The notes: generated from the sequence alone by a model not told the origin. 64,000 nt of DNA from Gracilimonas sp. (GCF_017641085.1 NZ_JAEPPI010000001.1:1302001-1366000), one strand, 5' to 3'. Counted from the first letter of the stretch, positions 1 to 9,087 are shown. Made by a program: numbers and translations.

Positions 1-258
1 GAGCGCTTCTCCGGAAGCGATAAGGGCATATTGTGCCACTTTATCTAACCGCCGGGCTTCTTTACGATCGAAATAATTGGAGTAATCGTAGTCCTCAATC
101 TGAGCAGCAAATTTTGTGGCGAAGTCGGTTGTGTCAAAATGTTCGACAGGCCGGACTCCGTTTTTACCTGAAACTAAACCGTTCCAGAAGTCCGGTGCAC
201 TTTTCCCGATTGGGGTGAAGGCACCGATACCTGTTACTACAACTCTGCGAGTGCTCAT
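1..258 (-). CDS. fabF: 3-oxoacyl-[ACP] synthase II (KAS II), N-terminal part, cut by window edge
   Basis: Only the first 86 codons are in the window; the reading frame is open to base 1. The ATG is at 258-256 and the protein starts MSTRRVVVTGIGAFTPIG, the standard opening of FabF (short strand, then the V-T-G-x-G turn), followed by W-N-G-L-x-x-G-K-x-G-V-R and the R-R-x-D-x-x-x-Q-Y-A segment typical of KAS I/II. The catalytic Cys and two His lie outside the window. FabF condenses malonyl-ACP with acyl-ACP in the cytosolic elongation cycle. It sits 37 bp downstream of acpP, the usual acpP-fabF order, as the last visible gene of the fab string. FabB cannot be fully excluded from the N-terminus alone, but the acpP linkage favours FabF. 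Confidence 0.93.
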   Translation of the reverse strand, partial: MSTRRVVVTGIGAFTPIGKSAPDFWNGLVSGKNGVRPVEHFDTTDFATKFAAQIEDYDYSNYFDRKEARRLDKVAQYALIASGEAL

Positions 259-295
259 AGGAATGTGTTATTAAATGTAGTACGTATTAAACTAA

Positions 296-535
296 TTAAG
301 ACAGTTTTCCTGAAAGATAACTTACAGCATCACCTACAGTGGCGATGTTTTCGGCGTCTTCGTCAGGAATACTGAGATCGAATTCCTTTTCGAACTCCAT
401 GATCAATTCTACTGTATCCAGAGAATCGGCTCCGAGATCGTTAGTGAAGTTTGCATCACCTGCAACTTCTGATTCGTCTACACCAAGTTTATCTACAATG
501 ATAGCTTTTACTTTTGATTCTACGTCTTGTGACAT
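296..535 (-). CDS. acpP: Acyl carrier protein
   Basis: A 79-residue acidic protein, the normal ACP length. Ser38 in the G-A-D-S-L-D motif is the 4'-phosphopantetheine attachment site, followed by the helix V-E-L-I-M-E-F-E that docks partner enzymes. It carries the growing acyl chain in type II fatty acid synthesis in the cytosol. The gene lies between fabG (99 bp upstream, the largest gap in the fab string, so it may have its own promoter to support high expression) and fabF (37 bp downstream). The family and role are clear from the sequence; the extra promoter is inferred only from spacing. Confidence 0.98.
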   Translation of the reverse strand: MSQDVESKVKAIIVDKLGVDESEVAGDANFTNDLGADSLDTVELIMEFEKEFDLSIPDEDAENIATVGDAVSYLSGKLS

Positions 536-634
536 ATTGTGTCCTTTTCAGTGATTAGTTGGTAATTATAATTTTTATAAAATAAGTGTTTTCAACTTAA
601 AAATTCAGTCTGGTATCTGCAATTCATAACCGCA

Positions 635-1384
635 TTACATTGCCATGCCGCCATCAACCCGAATTACTTCTCCGGTAATGTACGAACTCATATCCGAGGC
701 AAGGAATACAACGGCATCTGCTACTTCATCGGCTTCTCCTGCTCTTCCAAGAGGAGTTTCCGCTTTGATACCTTCCAATACTTTCTCGTCAAGCTCACCG
801 GTCATGTCGGTCAGAATATATCCCGGAGCAATTACATTTGCACGAATATTTCTGGACGAAAGTTCTTTGGCATATGATTTGGTGAACCCAATAATACCGG
901 CTTTAGAGGCTGCGTAATTACTTTGGCCTGCGTTGCCGGTAATACCCACGACGGAGCTGATATTTATGATAGATCCGCCTCGATTTCTCATCATGGGTTT
1001 AGCGGCCGCTTTAGAATAATTGAAAATACTTTTCAGGTTCGTGGTGATCACATCATCCCATTGCTCTTCGCTCATGCGAAGGATAAGATTGTCTTTAGTG
1101 ATGCCGGCGTTGTTTACAATCACATCCAGCTTTTCCCAGTCATTTACAATCTCATTGATTACTTCTTCTGCACGCTCATAATTAACTGCATCGGCCTGGA
1201 GTGCTTTTGCTTTGCGCCCTTTTGCTTCAATCTCGGCCTTTACTTCTTCTGCGGCGTCAGCCGAGCGGGCATAAGTGATGGCAACATCGGCGCCAAAATC
1301 AGCCAGCTTAAGCGCAATAGCTCTTCCTATACCCCGGCTGCCTCCGGTTACCAAACACGTTTTTCCTTCAAGTGTTAAACTCAT
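635..1384 (-). CDS. fabG: 3-oxoacyl-[ACP] reductase
   Basis: A 249-residue classical short-chain dehydrogenase. The NADPH-binding glycine motif T-G-G-S-R-G-I-G is at residues 13-20, N-N-A-G at 91-94, and the catalytic set Ser144, Tyr157 and Lys161 (Y-A-A-S-K) is intact. The C-terminus ends V-D-G-G-M-A-M, a typical FabG tail. It reduces 3-oxoacyl-ACP in the cytosolic elongation cycle. It starts 9 bp after fabD and precedes acpP, the canonical fabD-fabG-acpP order, which separates it from the many other SDR enzymes with similar motifs. Confidence 0.97.
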   Translation of the reverse strand: MSLTLEGKTCLVTGGSRGIGRAIALKLADFGADVAITYARSADAAEEVKAEIEAKGRKAKALQADAVNYERAEEVINEIVNDWEKLDVIVNNAGITKDNLILRMSEEQWDDVITTNLKSIFNYSKAAAKPMMRNRGGSIINISSVVGITGNAGQSNYAASKAGIIGFTKSYAKELSSRNIRANVIAPGYILTDMTGELDEKVLEGIKAETPLGRAGEADEVADAVVFLASDMSSYITGEVIRVDGGMAM

Positions 1385-1393
1385 AGTCTGTTC

Positions 1394-2281
1394 TTATTGA
1401 TGTCCTGAAATTTCTACGTCTTTCAATGTTCTTTTAACCAAGCCCTGAAGCACTTTACCGGGACCAACTTCCACAAAGGCATTCGCTCCATCCGAGCTCA
1501 TGTTGTTCAAGGTTTGCGTCCAGCGTACCGGATTCAATAACTGATTTAACAAATTTGATCTGATCTCTTCAGGATCAGTGGTCGCCTCGGCGGTGTAGTT
1601 ACTGTAAATCGGGCAGTTTGTTTCGCTGATGTCCAATTTCTGCAGTTGATCTTTTAAACCATCGTAAGCCGGCTGCATTAAAGAGGAATGAAACGCTCCA
1701 CTTACCGGAAGTAATTTTGCCATTCGGGCTCCATTCTCTTTGGCAAGCTCAACAGCTTTCTCTACCGCTTCCTGATATCCGGAAATCACAAGCTGACCCG
1801 GACAGTTATAATTAGCTGCGATAACTTCTTTGCCGGTTTCTTCAGTAGCCTGAGCACAAACTTTTTCTACAGCCTCATCCTCCATTCCAATAACAGCAGC
1901 CATGGTTCCGGGATTATCCGTACCGGCTTTCTGCATCAATTCACCCCGGCGGCGAACAATTTTTAGCGCATCTTTAAAAGAAACAGCCCCAGATGCTACC
2001 AGAGCTGAGAATTCACCCAGGCTGTGCCCTGCAACCATATCAGGTGTGGCACCTAGTGTTTTAAATAACGCCACGGAGTGCAGGAATATGGCGGGTTGTG
2101 TAAACTCTGTTTGGGTAAGTTTCTCCTGTGGACCTTCAAACATAATGGTCTTCAGGTCGATGCCTAAAATTTCATTGGCATCATCAAAATACTTTGCGGC
2201 ATGAGGGTTTGAGTCGTATAACTCTTTCCCCATTCCTACAAATTGAGAGCCCTGTCCGGGAAATAAATAGGCTGTACTCAT
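1394..2281 (-). CDS. fabD: Malonyl-CoA:ACP transacylase
   Basis: A 295-residue acyltransferase. It shows the oxyanion-hole motif F-P-G-Q-G-S-Q near residues 7-13, the nucleophile elbow G-H-S-L-G-E at 85-90 (Ser87) and the catalytic His198 in G-A-F-H-S. It moves malonyl from CoA to ACP, supplying extender units to FabH and FabF. The gene is separated by 1 bp from fabH upstream and 9 bp from fabG downstream, so the three are almost certainly co-transcribed. Length is normal for a stand-alone FabD, not a polyketide synthase module. Confidence 0.97.
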   Translation of the reverse strand: MSTAYLFPGQGSQFVGMGKELYDSNPHAAKYFDDANEILGIDLKTIMFEGPQEKLTQTEFTQPAIFLHSVALFKTLGATPDMVAGHSLGEFSALVASGAVSFKDALKIVRRRGELMQKAGTDNPGTMAAVIGMEDEAVEKVCAQATEETGKEVIAANYNCPGQLVISGYQEAVEKAVELAKENGARMAKLLPVSGAFHSSLMQPAYDGLKDQLQKLDISETNCPIYSNYTAEATTDPEEIRSNLLNQLLNPVRWTQTLNNMSSDGANAFVEVGPGKVLQGLVKRTLKDVEISGHQ

Positions 2282-2282
2282 C

Positions 2283-3275
2283 TTACTTAATCCCCCATGT
2301 TAAATAAATGGCGCCCCACGTAAAGCCGCCACCAAAGGCAGCCAATATGATGTTGTCGCCGTGATTCAATTTATCTTTCCAATCATATAAACAAAGCGGA
2401 ATGGTTGCCGCCGTGGTATTTCCATACTTATTAATATTGATCATCACTTTCTCGTTAGAAAGTCCCATTCGGCGGGCAGTTGCATCAATAATTCTCAAAT
2501 TAGCCTGATGTGGAACCAGCCATGCTACATCCTCCGGCTCCAGATTATTCCGCTCCATAATTTCGAGTGACACATCGGCCATTCCCATCGTTGCTTTTTT
2601 GAAAACTGCGCGGCCATCCTGCTGTAGGTAGTGCATTTTATTTTTAACAGTTTCTTCAGAAGCAGGATTTCTGCTTCCTCCGGCCGGCTGATACAGGCTG
2701 CATTCCGAATCGCCTTCCGTGTAATGCTTCTGATCTATGATGCCGGTACCGTCTTCTGATTCTTCCAATAATACCGCTCCGGCTCCATCACCAAATAAAA
2801 TACATGTGGTTCTGTCGGTCATATCCAGGATGGAACTCATCTTATCGGTACCGATTACCAAAACTTTTTTAGCCCGGCCAGACTCGATATACATAGTACC
2901 GGTGCTCAGCGCATAAAGAAATCCCGAGCATGCGGCCGAAAGATCAAAAGCAAAAGCATTTTTAGCACCTATCATACCTTGTACCAGGCATGCTGTAGCC
3001 GGGAACATATAATCCGGTGTAACAGTGGCAAGAATAATAAGGTCAATTTCTTCAGCAGAAATGCCACGATTTTTCAGGGCTTCTTTTGCAGCTTCTGCTC
3101 CCATAAAAGCCGTTGCTTTATCAGGGTCTTTAAGAATTCGCCGCTTCTCGATTCCTGTGCGTGTTCTGATCCATTCATCATTGGTATCTACCAGTTTCTC
3201 AAGATCTTTGTTTGTCATTCGATCTTCAGGCAGATAATGTCCTACCGATGTAATTTTAGCTCGTTTTACTTCCAT
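2283..3275 (-). CDS. fabH: 3-oxoacyl-[ACP] synthase III
   Basis: A 330-residue KAS III. The catalytic triad is visible: Cys116 in A-A-C-S-G-F, His256 in V-P-H-Q-A-N and Asn286 in Y-G-N-T-T-A. It starts fatty acid synthesis by condensing an acyl-CoA primer with malonyl-ACP; in relatives that make branched chains the primer is often a branched acyl-CoA, but that cannot be read here. It lies 13 bp after plsX and 1 bp before fabD, the common plsX-fabH-fabD arrangement. Confidence 0.97.
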   Translation of the reverse strand: MEVKRAKITSVGHYLPEDRMTNKDLEKLVDTNDEWIRTRTGIEKRRILKDPDKATAFMGAEAAKEALKNRGISAEEIDLIILATVTPDYMFPATACLVQGMIGAKNAFAFDLSAACSGFLYALSTGTMYIESGRAKKVLVIGTDKMSSILDMTDRTTCILFGDGAGAVLLEESEDGTGIIDQKHYTEGDSECSLYQPAGGSRNPASEETVKNKMHYLQQDGRAVFKKATMGMADVSLEIMERNNLEPEDVAWLVPHQANLRIIDATARRMGLSNEKVMININKYGNTTAATIPLCLYDWKDKLNHGDNIILAAFGGGFTWGAIYLTWGIK

Positions 3276-3288
3276 GAAGAGATTTAGC

Positions 3289-4272
3289 TCAGTTTAGAGA
3301 TGCTACGATTTTGCCGTTCACATCGTTTTCTACTGTTTGAACAGCACTTTTTATCATATTTTTGATCGCAAGAGGTGAGCTTCCGCCGTGTCCGACAATG
3401 CTCACTCCGTTTACGCCTAAGAAAGGAATACCGCCTACGTTTTCATAATTAAAAGAGGACAAAGCGGTGTGTAATACTTTTTGAATCTGTCCCACTTCCT
3501 CTTTGGAAAGCCCCATTTCCTTAACGGCACCGCCAATCATTTGCTGAACTATTTCAGGAATGGATTCTCCGAATTTGAGTACGATATTGCCCACCAAGCC
3601 ATCACATAAAAATACATCAGCTTTACCGGGAAGAATGTCTTTACCTTCCACGTTGCCAACAAAATTGTCATGGTTTTTTAATTCGGCGTGAATTTCTTTG
3701 AGGAGATCGGTCCCCTTTCCTTCTTCTTCTCCTACATTAAGGAGACCAACTTTGGGATTGTCAATGTTCAGAATCTGCTGGCAGTAGATTTGCCCCATTT
3801 TGGCAAACTGCACGGCGGCTTCCGGTTTAATTTCCAGATTGGCTCCTGCATCAACCAGCAGTCTAAATCCTTTTATTGTTGGGAAATAAGAAGCAATAGT
3901 TGGTCGCAATACTCCTTTTAGTTTACCTAAGCCAAACATGGATGCTGCCAATAAAGCCCCGGTATTCCCGGCACTTACAAAAGCATCGCACTTGCCGGCT
4001 TTATGCAGGCCTACCCCAACTACTATAGATGATTGTTGTTTAGTTTTTACAGCCTGTGCCGGAGATTCTTCCATCCCAATAACCTGGGGAGCGTCATGAA
4101 CAAGAACCCGCTTGGTATCAAAATCATGATTTGCGAGTTCTTTATTTACTTGATCTTCAGGGCCAACCAGAAGCACAGTGAGTTCACTGTTTTCTTCCAC
4201 CGCCTGAAGAGCTCCTTCTACAGGATTTTTTGGGTAATAATCTCCACCGGCTGCATCTACTGCAACAATCAT
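3289..4272 (-). CDS. plsX: Phosphate acyltransferase
   Basis: A 327-residue protein opening M-I-V-A-V-D-A-A-G-G-D, the PlsX signature, with the central S-A-G-N-T-G-A and the G-G-x-P-F-L-G-V-N-G motifs near the C-terminus. PlsX converts acyl-ACP to acyl-phosphate, the donor for PlsY in phospholipid synthesis, acting at the inner face of the membrane. It sits between rpmF (11 bp) and fabH (13 bp), the widely conserved yceD-rpmF-plsX-fab arrangement linking membrane lipid synthesis to ribosome production. Confidence 0.97.
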   Translation of the reverse strand: MIVAVDAAGGDYYPKNPVEGALQAVEENSELTVLLVGPEDQVNKELANHDFDTKRVLVHDAPQVIGMEESPAQAVKTKQQSSIVVGVGLHKAGKCDAFVSAGNTGALLAASMFGLGKLKGVLRPTIASYFPTIKGFRLLVDAGANLEIKPEAAVQFAKMGQIYCQQILNIDNPKVGLLNVGEEEGKGTDLLKEIHAELKNHDNFVGNVEGKDILPGKADVFLCDGLVGNIVLKFGESIPEIVQQMIGGAVKEMGLSKEEVGQIQKVLHTALSSFNYENVGGIPFLGVNGVSIVGHGGSSPLAIKNMIKSAVQTVENDVNGKIVASLN

Positions 4273-4283
4273 ATATCAGTTTT

Positions 4284-4463
4284 TTAGTTAGCTGCTTTCA
4301 TTACCTGGCGGCCACGGTAGTAACCACATTCTGCGCATGCATGGTGGTAACGATGGAGAGCACCGCAGTTAGAACATTTGGATAATGTTACGTCAGAAAT
4401 TGCGTGATGTGCACGACGCTTGTTCTTACGGGCATTCGATGTTCTTCGTTTTGGATGTGCCAT
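4284..4463 (-). CDS. rpmF: Large ribosomal subunit protein bL32
   Basis: A small gene of 59 codons. The translation begins M-A-H-P-K-R-R-T-S and contains two zinc-ligand pairs, C30-S-N-C33 and C43-A-E-C46, so this is the zinc-binding (C+) form of bL32. The protein is strongly basic, as expected for a ribosomal protein. The start ATG is at 4463-4461 and the TAA stop at 4286-4284. It lies 18 bp after the yceD-like gene and 11 bp before plsX, the classic position. Because the four cysteines are present, a zinc-independent paralogue may or may not exist elsewhere. Confidence 0.96.
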   Translation of the reverse strand: MAHPKRRTSNARKNKRRAHHAISDVTLSKCSNCGALHRYHHACAECGYYRGRQVMKAAN

Positions 4464-4481
4464 TAAATTTACCTTGTATCG

Positions 4482-4985
4482 TTAATCTTTTAATTCTTTC
4501 AATTTTTCCCACCGTGGATCGATTTTTTCTTCATCATCTTCAGGAATATCACCGAATTGCTCATTCAGTACTTCCTTGGGATTTCCGTCCTCGTCCAGAA
4601 AGCGGGGATGTAATTTCTTTGTTGGGAGATTAAGCAAAATGGTATCTCTAACATCCTGCTCTAAATCAATTTGCTTACTTGCGTGATCGTAATTTCTTAC
4701 TGCACCGTTTTCATCAGCTGATTCTTCAACCTCTTCAGCCTTAAAAAGGACCTCATAATCCTGCTGCACTTCGTAATCAAAGGCATCAAGGGAGCGGTCG
4801 CATACCAGTTCAACGTTCGCATCAATTGAAAACTGAGTGCGAACAAACTGCATGGTGCGATAGAAATCAATATGTAAAGAACCGCCTTTAAAAGTGACGT
4901 CTCCCAAATCAAGTTCCTCAGAACTTAATTGAAGAGTTTTTTCACTTTGTTCTTCAGGTATCTCAAAGATCTTAAACTTAAGCAT
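4482..4985 (-). CDS. yceD: YceD/DUF177 family protein (ribosome biogenesis-linked)
   Basis: Read from the ATG at 4985, 167 residues. A TTG 15 bp upstream is in frame, but a G-A-G-G-A-G ribosome binding site lies right in front of the ATG and decides the start. The protein is acidic and ends with the family's D-P-R-W-x-x-L-x-x-L motif near the C-terminus. DUF177 proteins are found beside rpmF in most bacteria and have been linked to 23S rRNA accumulation or processing; the biochemical activity is not established. The position directly before rpmF supports the family call. Confidence 0.88.
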   Translation of the reverse strand: MLKFKIFEIPEEQSEKTLQLSSEELDLGDVTFKGGSLHIDFYRTMQFVRTQFSIDANVELVCDRSLDAFDYEVQQDYEVLFKAEEVEESADENGAVRNYDHASKQIDLEQDVRDTILLNLPTKKLHPRFLDEDGNPKEVLNEQFGDIPEDDEEKIDPRWEKLKELKD

Positions 4986-5038
4986 AGAACTTCTCCTCAA
5001 TAGCTACCTAAAATAAGCATTATACATTTGTGGTTCAA

Positions 5039-5674
5039 TCAATTAAATAAGCCAAACATTCGCTGGTCTATTAAATCAATTACCCTGCCTAAATCCTCTT
5101 CATTATTCACAAAATCGAGGTCATCGGTGTCAATAATGAGTTTTTCATGGGGATAACGGCCGATCCAGTCCTCATACAGGTTGTTCAGCCTTTCCAGGTA
5201 CTCAATGCGAATGGTGTTCTCATAGTCTCTTCCCCGCTGCTGAATTTGCTTCACCAAAGTGGGAACCTGTGCACGCAAATAAATGAGCAGATCCGGCGGA
5301 CGAAGGTAATAGCTCATTTCATTAAAAAGTGCTTCGTAGTTGGCAAAATCACGGTCACTCATCAGGTTCATGTTGTGAAGGTTCTTCGCAAAAATCTCCA
5401 CGTCTTCATAAATGGTTCTGTCCTGAATTAAGTTCACATCGTCGTTCAGCATCTCTTTTTGATGGCGAAAACGGCTGGAGAGAAAATAGATCTGGAGGTT
5501 AAAACTCCATCGGCGCATGTCCTCATAAAAATCCTGCAAATACGGATTGTCATCAACCGATTCGTAGAATGCCTCCCAGTTAAAATGTTTTGCCAGTAAT
5601 CCTGTTAACGATGATTTCCCGGCACCGATATTCCCGGCTACCGCTACATATTTTGATTTATTTTCCTGATCCAT
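5039..5674 (-). CDS. Deoxynucleoside kinase (dCK/dGK family)
   Basis: A 211-residue P-loop kinase. The phosphate loop G-N-I-G-A-G-K-S-S is near residues 14-22 and the D-R-T-I-Y-E-D segment matches the (D/E)-R-S family motif that binds deoxynucleoside and phosphates. It phosphorylates a deoxynucleoside (deoxyadenosine, deoxyguanosine or deoxycytidine) in cytosolic salvage; the exact base cannot be told from sequence alone. It is 12 bp after pgi and 53 bp before the yceD gene, so it probably shares their transcript although its pathway differs from theirs. Confidence 0.88.
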   Translation of the reverse strand: MDQENKSKYVAVAGNIGAGKSSLTGLLAKHFNWEAFYESVDDNPYLQDFYEDMRRWSFNLQIYFLSSRFRHQKEMLNDDVNLIQDRTIYEDVEIFAKNLHNMNLMSDRDFANYEALFNEMSYYLRPPDLLIYLRAQVPTLVKQIQQRGRDYENTIRIEYLERLNNLYEDWIGRYPHEKLIIDTDDLDFVNNEEDLGRVIDLIDQRMFGLFN

Positions 5675-5686
5675 AGATTGATTTAA

Positions 5687-6973
5687 TTATTTACCAAGTA
5701 GTCGATACATGGCTTTTTTATAGTCTTCCACTCCGGGTTGATTGAATGGATTGACCTCTAAACTATACACAAAAATACCGGTTAATAGCTCGAAGAAATA
5801 AATCAGCTGCCCGATGTTCTCTTCGTTTAAAGCAGGTAACGAAACCCTCACTATCGGAACGTCCCCTTCGCTGTGAGCTTCGGTTGTTCCTTCCCGAGCT
5901 TTGGTATTAATTTCATGGAATGATTTCCCGGCCAGATAATTCAGCTCATCATCATTTCCTTCAAGCTTGTTCACCTGCAATTTTGAGAATGGCTTTTCTA
6001 CGATTATAAAGGTCTCCATCAGGCTTCGCTGACCCTGCTGTATAAACTGACCAATACTGTGCAAATCCGTAGAAAAAGTGGCCACCGTTGGAAAGATACC
6101 TTTGCCCTCCTTCCCTTCACTTTCACCAAGCAACTGCTGAATCCAACCGCCAAGAGAAGTCAGCTCCGGCTCAAAAGTTGCAAATACATCAATGGTTTTA
6201 CCGGATTCATGAATGGCATTACGGAGAGCCGCATATTCCAGCAGATCTTCTGCGTTTTCTTCGTACGAATTGTAAGCTGAAACGGCCCCGTAAAAAAGAG
6301 TACGGATATCAATACCTGCCACGGCAATTGGAAGCAGACCAACCGGTGTCAACACCGAGTACCTTCCGCCAACATTGTCAGGAATAATAAATTTACGATA
6401 TCCTTTTTGTTCAATCAGTTTATTAAGAAGTCCACCTTCTTTACTGGTTGTACAGATAATATGCTCGGAAGCATCTTCGCCGTACATTTCCTCCAGAAGT
6501 TCTCTGATCATCCTGAATGCCAGAGCCGTTTCAAGCGTGGACCCGGATTTCGAAATTACATTCACATAAATACGCTTCGGCTCGCCATTCTTCTTAGGCT
6601 GCTTCAGGTAATTCAGGAGCTGTTCCTGATACTTCCCTCCAATATGATGGCCGGCATACAGTATCTCAGGTCCATTGCTGCCAAAATGAGGAGAAAGTGC
6701 ATCGATCACGGCTTTGGCTCCTAAATAGGAACCGCCAATTCCACATACTATAAAGACATCAGCTTTAGCCCGAATCTCTTCTCCAAGAGATCCGATCTTT
6801 TCAAGTTCGGCATCGTTTGGATCGGCCAGTAAATCTCGCCAACCCAGCCATTCGGAGCCGGGACCCGTTTTATTCTTTAAATGATCAAGTGCAGTATCTG
6901 CCTTTTTGCGGGCTTTGAGATACTCATCATCTTGAATGAATTTTCGGGCAATACTTATGTCACAGTTGATCAT
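5687..6973 (-). CDS. pgi: Glucose-6-phosphate isomerase
   Basis: A 428-residue enzyme of the short bacterial (Bacillus-like) PGI type rather than the about 550-residue enterobacterial form. Visible SIS-fold motifs include G-I-G-G-S-Y-L-G-A, S-K-S-G-S-T-L-E-T and G-G-R-Y-S-V-L-T-P-V-G-L-L-P, which bind the sugar phosphate. It interconverts glucose 6-phosphate and fructose 6-phosphate in the cytosol. It is only 2 bp from pfkA upstream, so consecutive glycolytic steps are encoded together. Confidence 0.96.
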   Translation of the reverse strand: MINCDISIARKFIQDDEYLKARKKADTALDHLKNKTGPGSEWLGWRDLLADPNDAELEKIGSLGEEIRAKADVFIVCGIGGSYLGAKAVIDALSPHFGSNGPEILYAGHHIGGKYQEQLLNYLKQPKKNGEPKRIYVNVISKSGSTLETALAFRMIRELLEEMYGEDASEHIICTTSKEGGLLNKLIEQKGYRKFIIPDNVGGRYSVLTPVGLLPIAVAGIDIRTLFYGAVSAYNSYEENAEDLLEYAALRNAIHESGKTIDVFATFEPELTSLGGWIQQLLGESEGKEGKGIFPTVATFSTDLHSIGQFIQQGQRSLMETFIIVEKPFSKLQVNKLEGNDDELNYLAGKSFHEINTKAREGTTEAHSEGDVPIVRVSLPALNEENIGQLIYFFELLTGIFVYSLEVNPFNQPGVEDYKKAMYRLLGK

Positions 6974-6975
6974 GG

Positions 6976-7965
6976 TTACCTTAGAATTTTTGCTAATTCA
7001 ATTAATGAATGGTCTAACTCTTTCTTTTTGGATATGGCGACACGCATTGGGGTGAGTTTCAGAGAATTATTGACCACACCAACCATAACTTCACTGTGAC
7101 CTTCAATTAATACTTTCACAGCGGCCGCTCCAAGCCTGCTGGCCAATACGCGATCCCGTGCTGTTGGCGCACCGCCTCGCTGAATGTGACCTAAGATACA
7201 AACCCGCATATCGTACTGGGAGAAATCATCTTTTATTTTTTCAGCCAGTTTAATGGCTCCTCCGGTTTCGTCTCCTTCCGCAACAACTATCAGGCTGCTT
7301 CGGCGCTGTTCTTTCAGCATGTTGTTCAGCTGACGTTTAACCTCTTCCACATTCGTGAGTTCTTCCGGCAAAAGGGCAATTTCAGCACCACTGGCAATAC
7401 TGGTTTCAAGTGCAATAAAGCCGGTATCGCGGCCCATTACTTCTACCAAAAACATACGCTCGTGAGCATCAGCTGTGTCGCGGATTTTATCAATGGCTTC
7501 AAGGGCTGTGTTTAGAGCGGAGTCGTAACCAATGGTTTCATCCGTACCAATAATGTCGTTGTCGATGGTAGCAGGAACACCGACTACATTAACCCCATGC
7601 TCTTTACTGAGTAAATTTGCTCCGGTGAAAGTACCGTCTCCGCCAATGGCTACAAGTGCATCGATATTATATTTTTTCAGATTATCAGCTGCTTTCTTCC
7701 TTCCTTCTTCGGTTCGGAATTCCTCAGAACGCGCTGATTTCAAAATGGTACCGCCGCGCTGTATAATATTCGACACCGAGTGCGTATCCATTTCAACAAA
7801 TTCATCGTGAATTAAACCGTAATATCCATGTTTTACTCCATATACATTAATTTCTGATTGTGCTGAAGCTCTGACCACAGCCCGTACGGCTGCGTTCATT
7901 CCGGGAGAGTCTCCTCCACTTGTCAAAACTGCAATAGTTTTGACTTTAACTAAATCTTCTGACAT
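6976..7965 (-). CDS. pfkA: ATP-dependent 6-phosphofructokinase
   Basis: A 329-residue group A phosphofructokinase. It has S-G-G-D-S-P-G-M-N-A near residues 15-24, G-G-D-G-T-F-T-G-A for ATP binding, and the T-I-D-N-D catalytic loop followed by T-D-E-T-I-G-Y-D-S-A. The Gly after G-G-D (G-G-D-G-T rather than G-G-D-D-T) points to ATP rather than pyrophosphate as donor by the usual rule. It catalyses fructose 6-phosphate to fructose 1,6-bisphosphate. It is the first gene of the long minus-strand string and is divergent from the polyprenyl synthase gene, with a 98-bp shared upstream region. Confidence 0.96.
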   Translation of the reverse strand: MSEDLVKVKTIAVLTSGGDSPGMNAAVRAVVRASAQSEINVYGVKHGYYGLIHDEFVEMDTHSVSNIIQRGGTILKSARSEEFRTEEGRKKAADNLKKYNIDALVAIGGDGTFTGANLLSKEHGVNVVGVPATIDNDIIGTDETIGYDSALNTALEAIDKIRDTADAHERMFLVEVMGRDTGFIALETSIASGAEIALLPEELTNVEEVKRQLNNMLKEQRRSSLIVVAEGDETGGAIKLAEKIKDDFSQYDMRVCILGHIQRGGAPTARDRVLASRLGAAAVKVLIEGHSEVMVGVVNNSLKLTPMRVAISKKKELDHSLIELAKILR

Positions 7966-8063
7966 AAATTTTCAATGAGAGTGAGTGATTGAGAGTAAAT
8001 AATTGTTTCGTATTATGAGTAAATTATTACACCGACAAGTTTAAGAAAATTTCAACACAATTG

Positions 8064-9083
8064 ATGATCGATAACCAAGAGTTAGAGCAGATAAATTCGG
8101 AGACCGTTACCCGCAAGACCTTAAAGGAAATTACCGCCCCTGTTTCTGAAAACTTGTCGGAATTCAGGAGTTTTTTTAAGGAGACCATTCAATCGGATGT
8201 ATTTCTGTTAGATCAAATCATCAACTACCTGTTACGGCAGAAAGGCAAGGAGCTTCGACCTACCCTTGTGTTCATGAGCGCCAACCTGTTCGGTGAAATA
8301 AATCAAAGAAGTTACATCGCTGCTACAATGATTGAGCTGCTCCACACGGCCACCCTCATTCATGATGATGTGGTGGACGAGGCAAATTCGCGGCGAGGAT
8401 TTGTCAGCATCAATAAAATATGGAAGAACAAAGCCGGGGTATTATTAGGTGATTATTTACTATCGAAAGGATTACTGATTGCTCTCGAAAATAAAGAGCA
8501 TAACCTGTTGGAGGTTCAGTCGCGAGCGGTTCAGAAAATGAGTGAAGGAGAATTACGACAGCTCAAAACAGCCGGGCTGTTTAACATGACTGAAGAACGC
8601 TACTTCCAGATTATCTCCGAAAAAACTGCCAGCCTTATTTCTACCTGTTGCGAATGCGGTGCTGTTTCGGTTACCGATGACGAAGAGATTCACAAGAAAA
8701 TGCGTGAAATCGGGATGTGTATTGGTATCGCCTTCCAGATCAGGGACGACCTTTTTGATTATGGAGTTTACGATGTAGGTAAGCCGACCCGAAACGATAT
8801 TCAGGAACGAAAGGTAACTCTTCCCCTTATAAAAGCTTTTGAGCATGCTTCAAAGAAAGATGCAGCCCATATCCGGGCCTTGATGAAGAAAAGGAAGAAA
8901 TCATCGAAGAATGTTGAGGACATCGTCGATTTTGTTCACTCCAACGGTGGAATGGAATATGCCAAGCAGAGCATGTATGATTACGCGAATGAAGCTATTG
9001 AAGGCTTAAAAACGGTTCCGGATTCCTCTGCCAAACAAGACTTTGCTGATTTGATTCATTTTGTAATTACCCGGAAAAAGTAG
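8064..9083 (+). CDS. Polyprenyl (octaprenyl/heptaprenyl-type) diphosphate synthase
   Basis: Read from the ATG at 8064 (a TTG directly before it is in frame), 339 residues. Both aspartate-rich motifs are present: D-D-V-V-D near the F-x-x-H-D-D-V-V-D-E region and D-D-L-F-D in the second. K-G-K-E-L-R-P-T is the substrate-binding G-K-x-x-R-P motif. It builds an all-trans polyprenyl chain from isopentenyl diphosphate, most likely the menaquinone side chain; chain length cannot be read reliably. It overlaps nothing and is followed within 4 bp by the LpxH-like gene. Confidence 0.93.
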   Translation: MIDNQELEQINSETVTRKTLKEITAPVSENLSEFRSFFKETIQSDVFLLDQIINYLLRQKGKELRPTLVFMSANLFGEINQRSYIAATMIELLHTATLIHDDVVDEANSRRGFVSINKIWKNKAGVLLGDYLLSKGLLIALENKEHNLLEVQSRAVQKMSEGELRQLKTAGLFNMTEERYFQIISEKTASLISTCCECGAVSVTDDEEIHKKMREIGMCIGIAFQIRDDLFDYGVYDVGKPTRNDIQERKVTLPLIKAFEHASKKDAAHIRALMKKRKKSSKNVEDIVDFVHSNGGMEYAKQSMYDYANEAIEGLKTVPDSSAKQDFADLIHFVITRKK

Positions 9084-9087
9084 TTTG

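Noticed and set aside
923..1378. 151-codon plus-strand frame opposite fabG
   Set aside because: It lies wholly antisense to a gene with all catalytic motifs intact, and its translation is Phe/Cys/Ile-rich with no domain.
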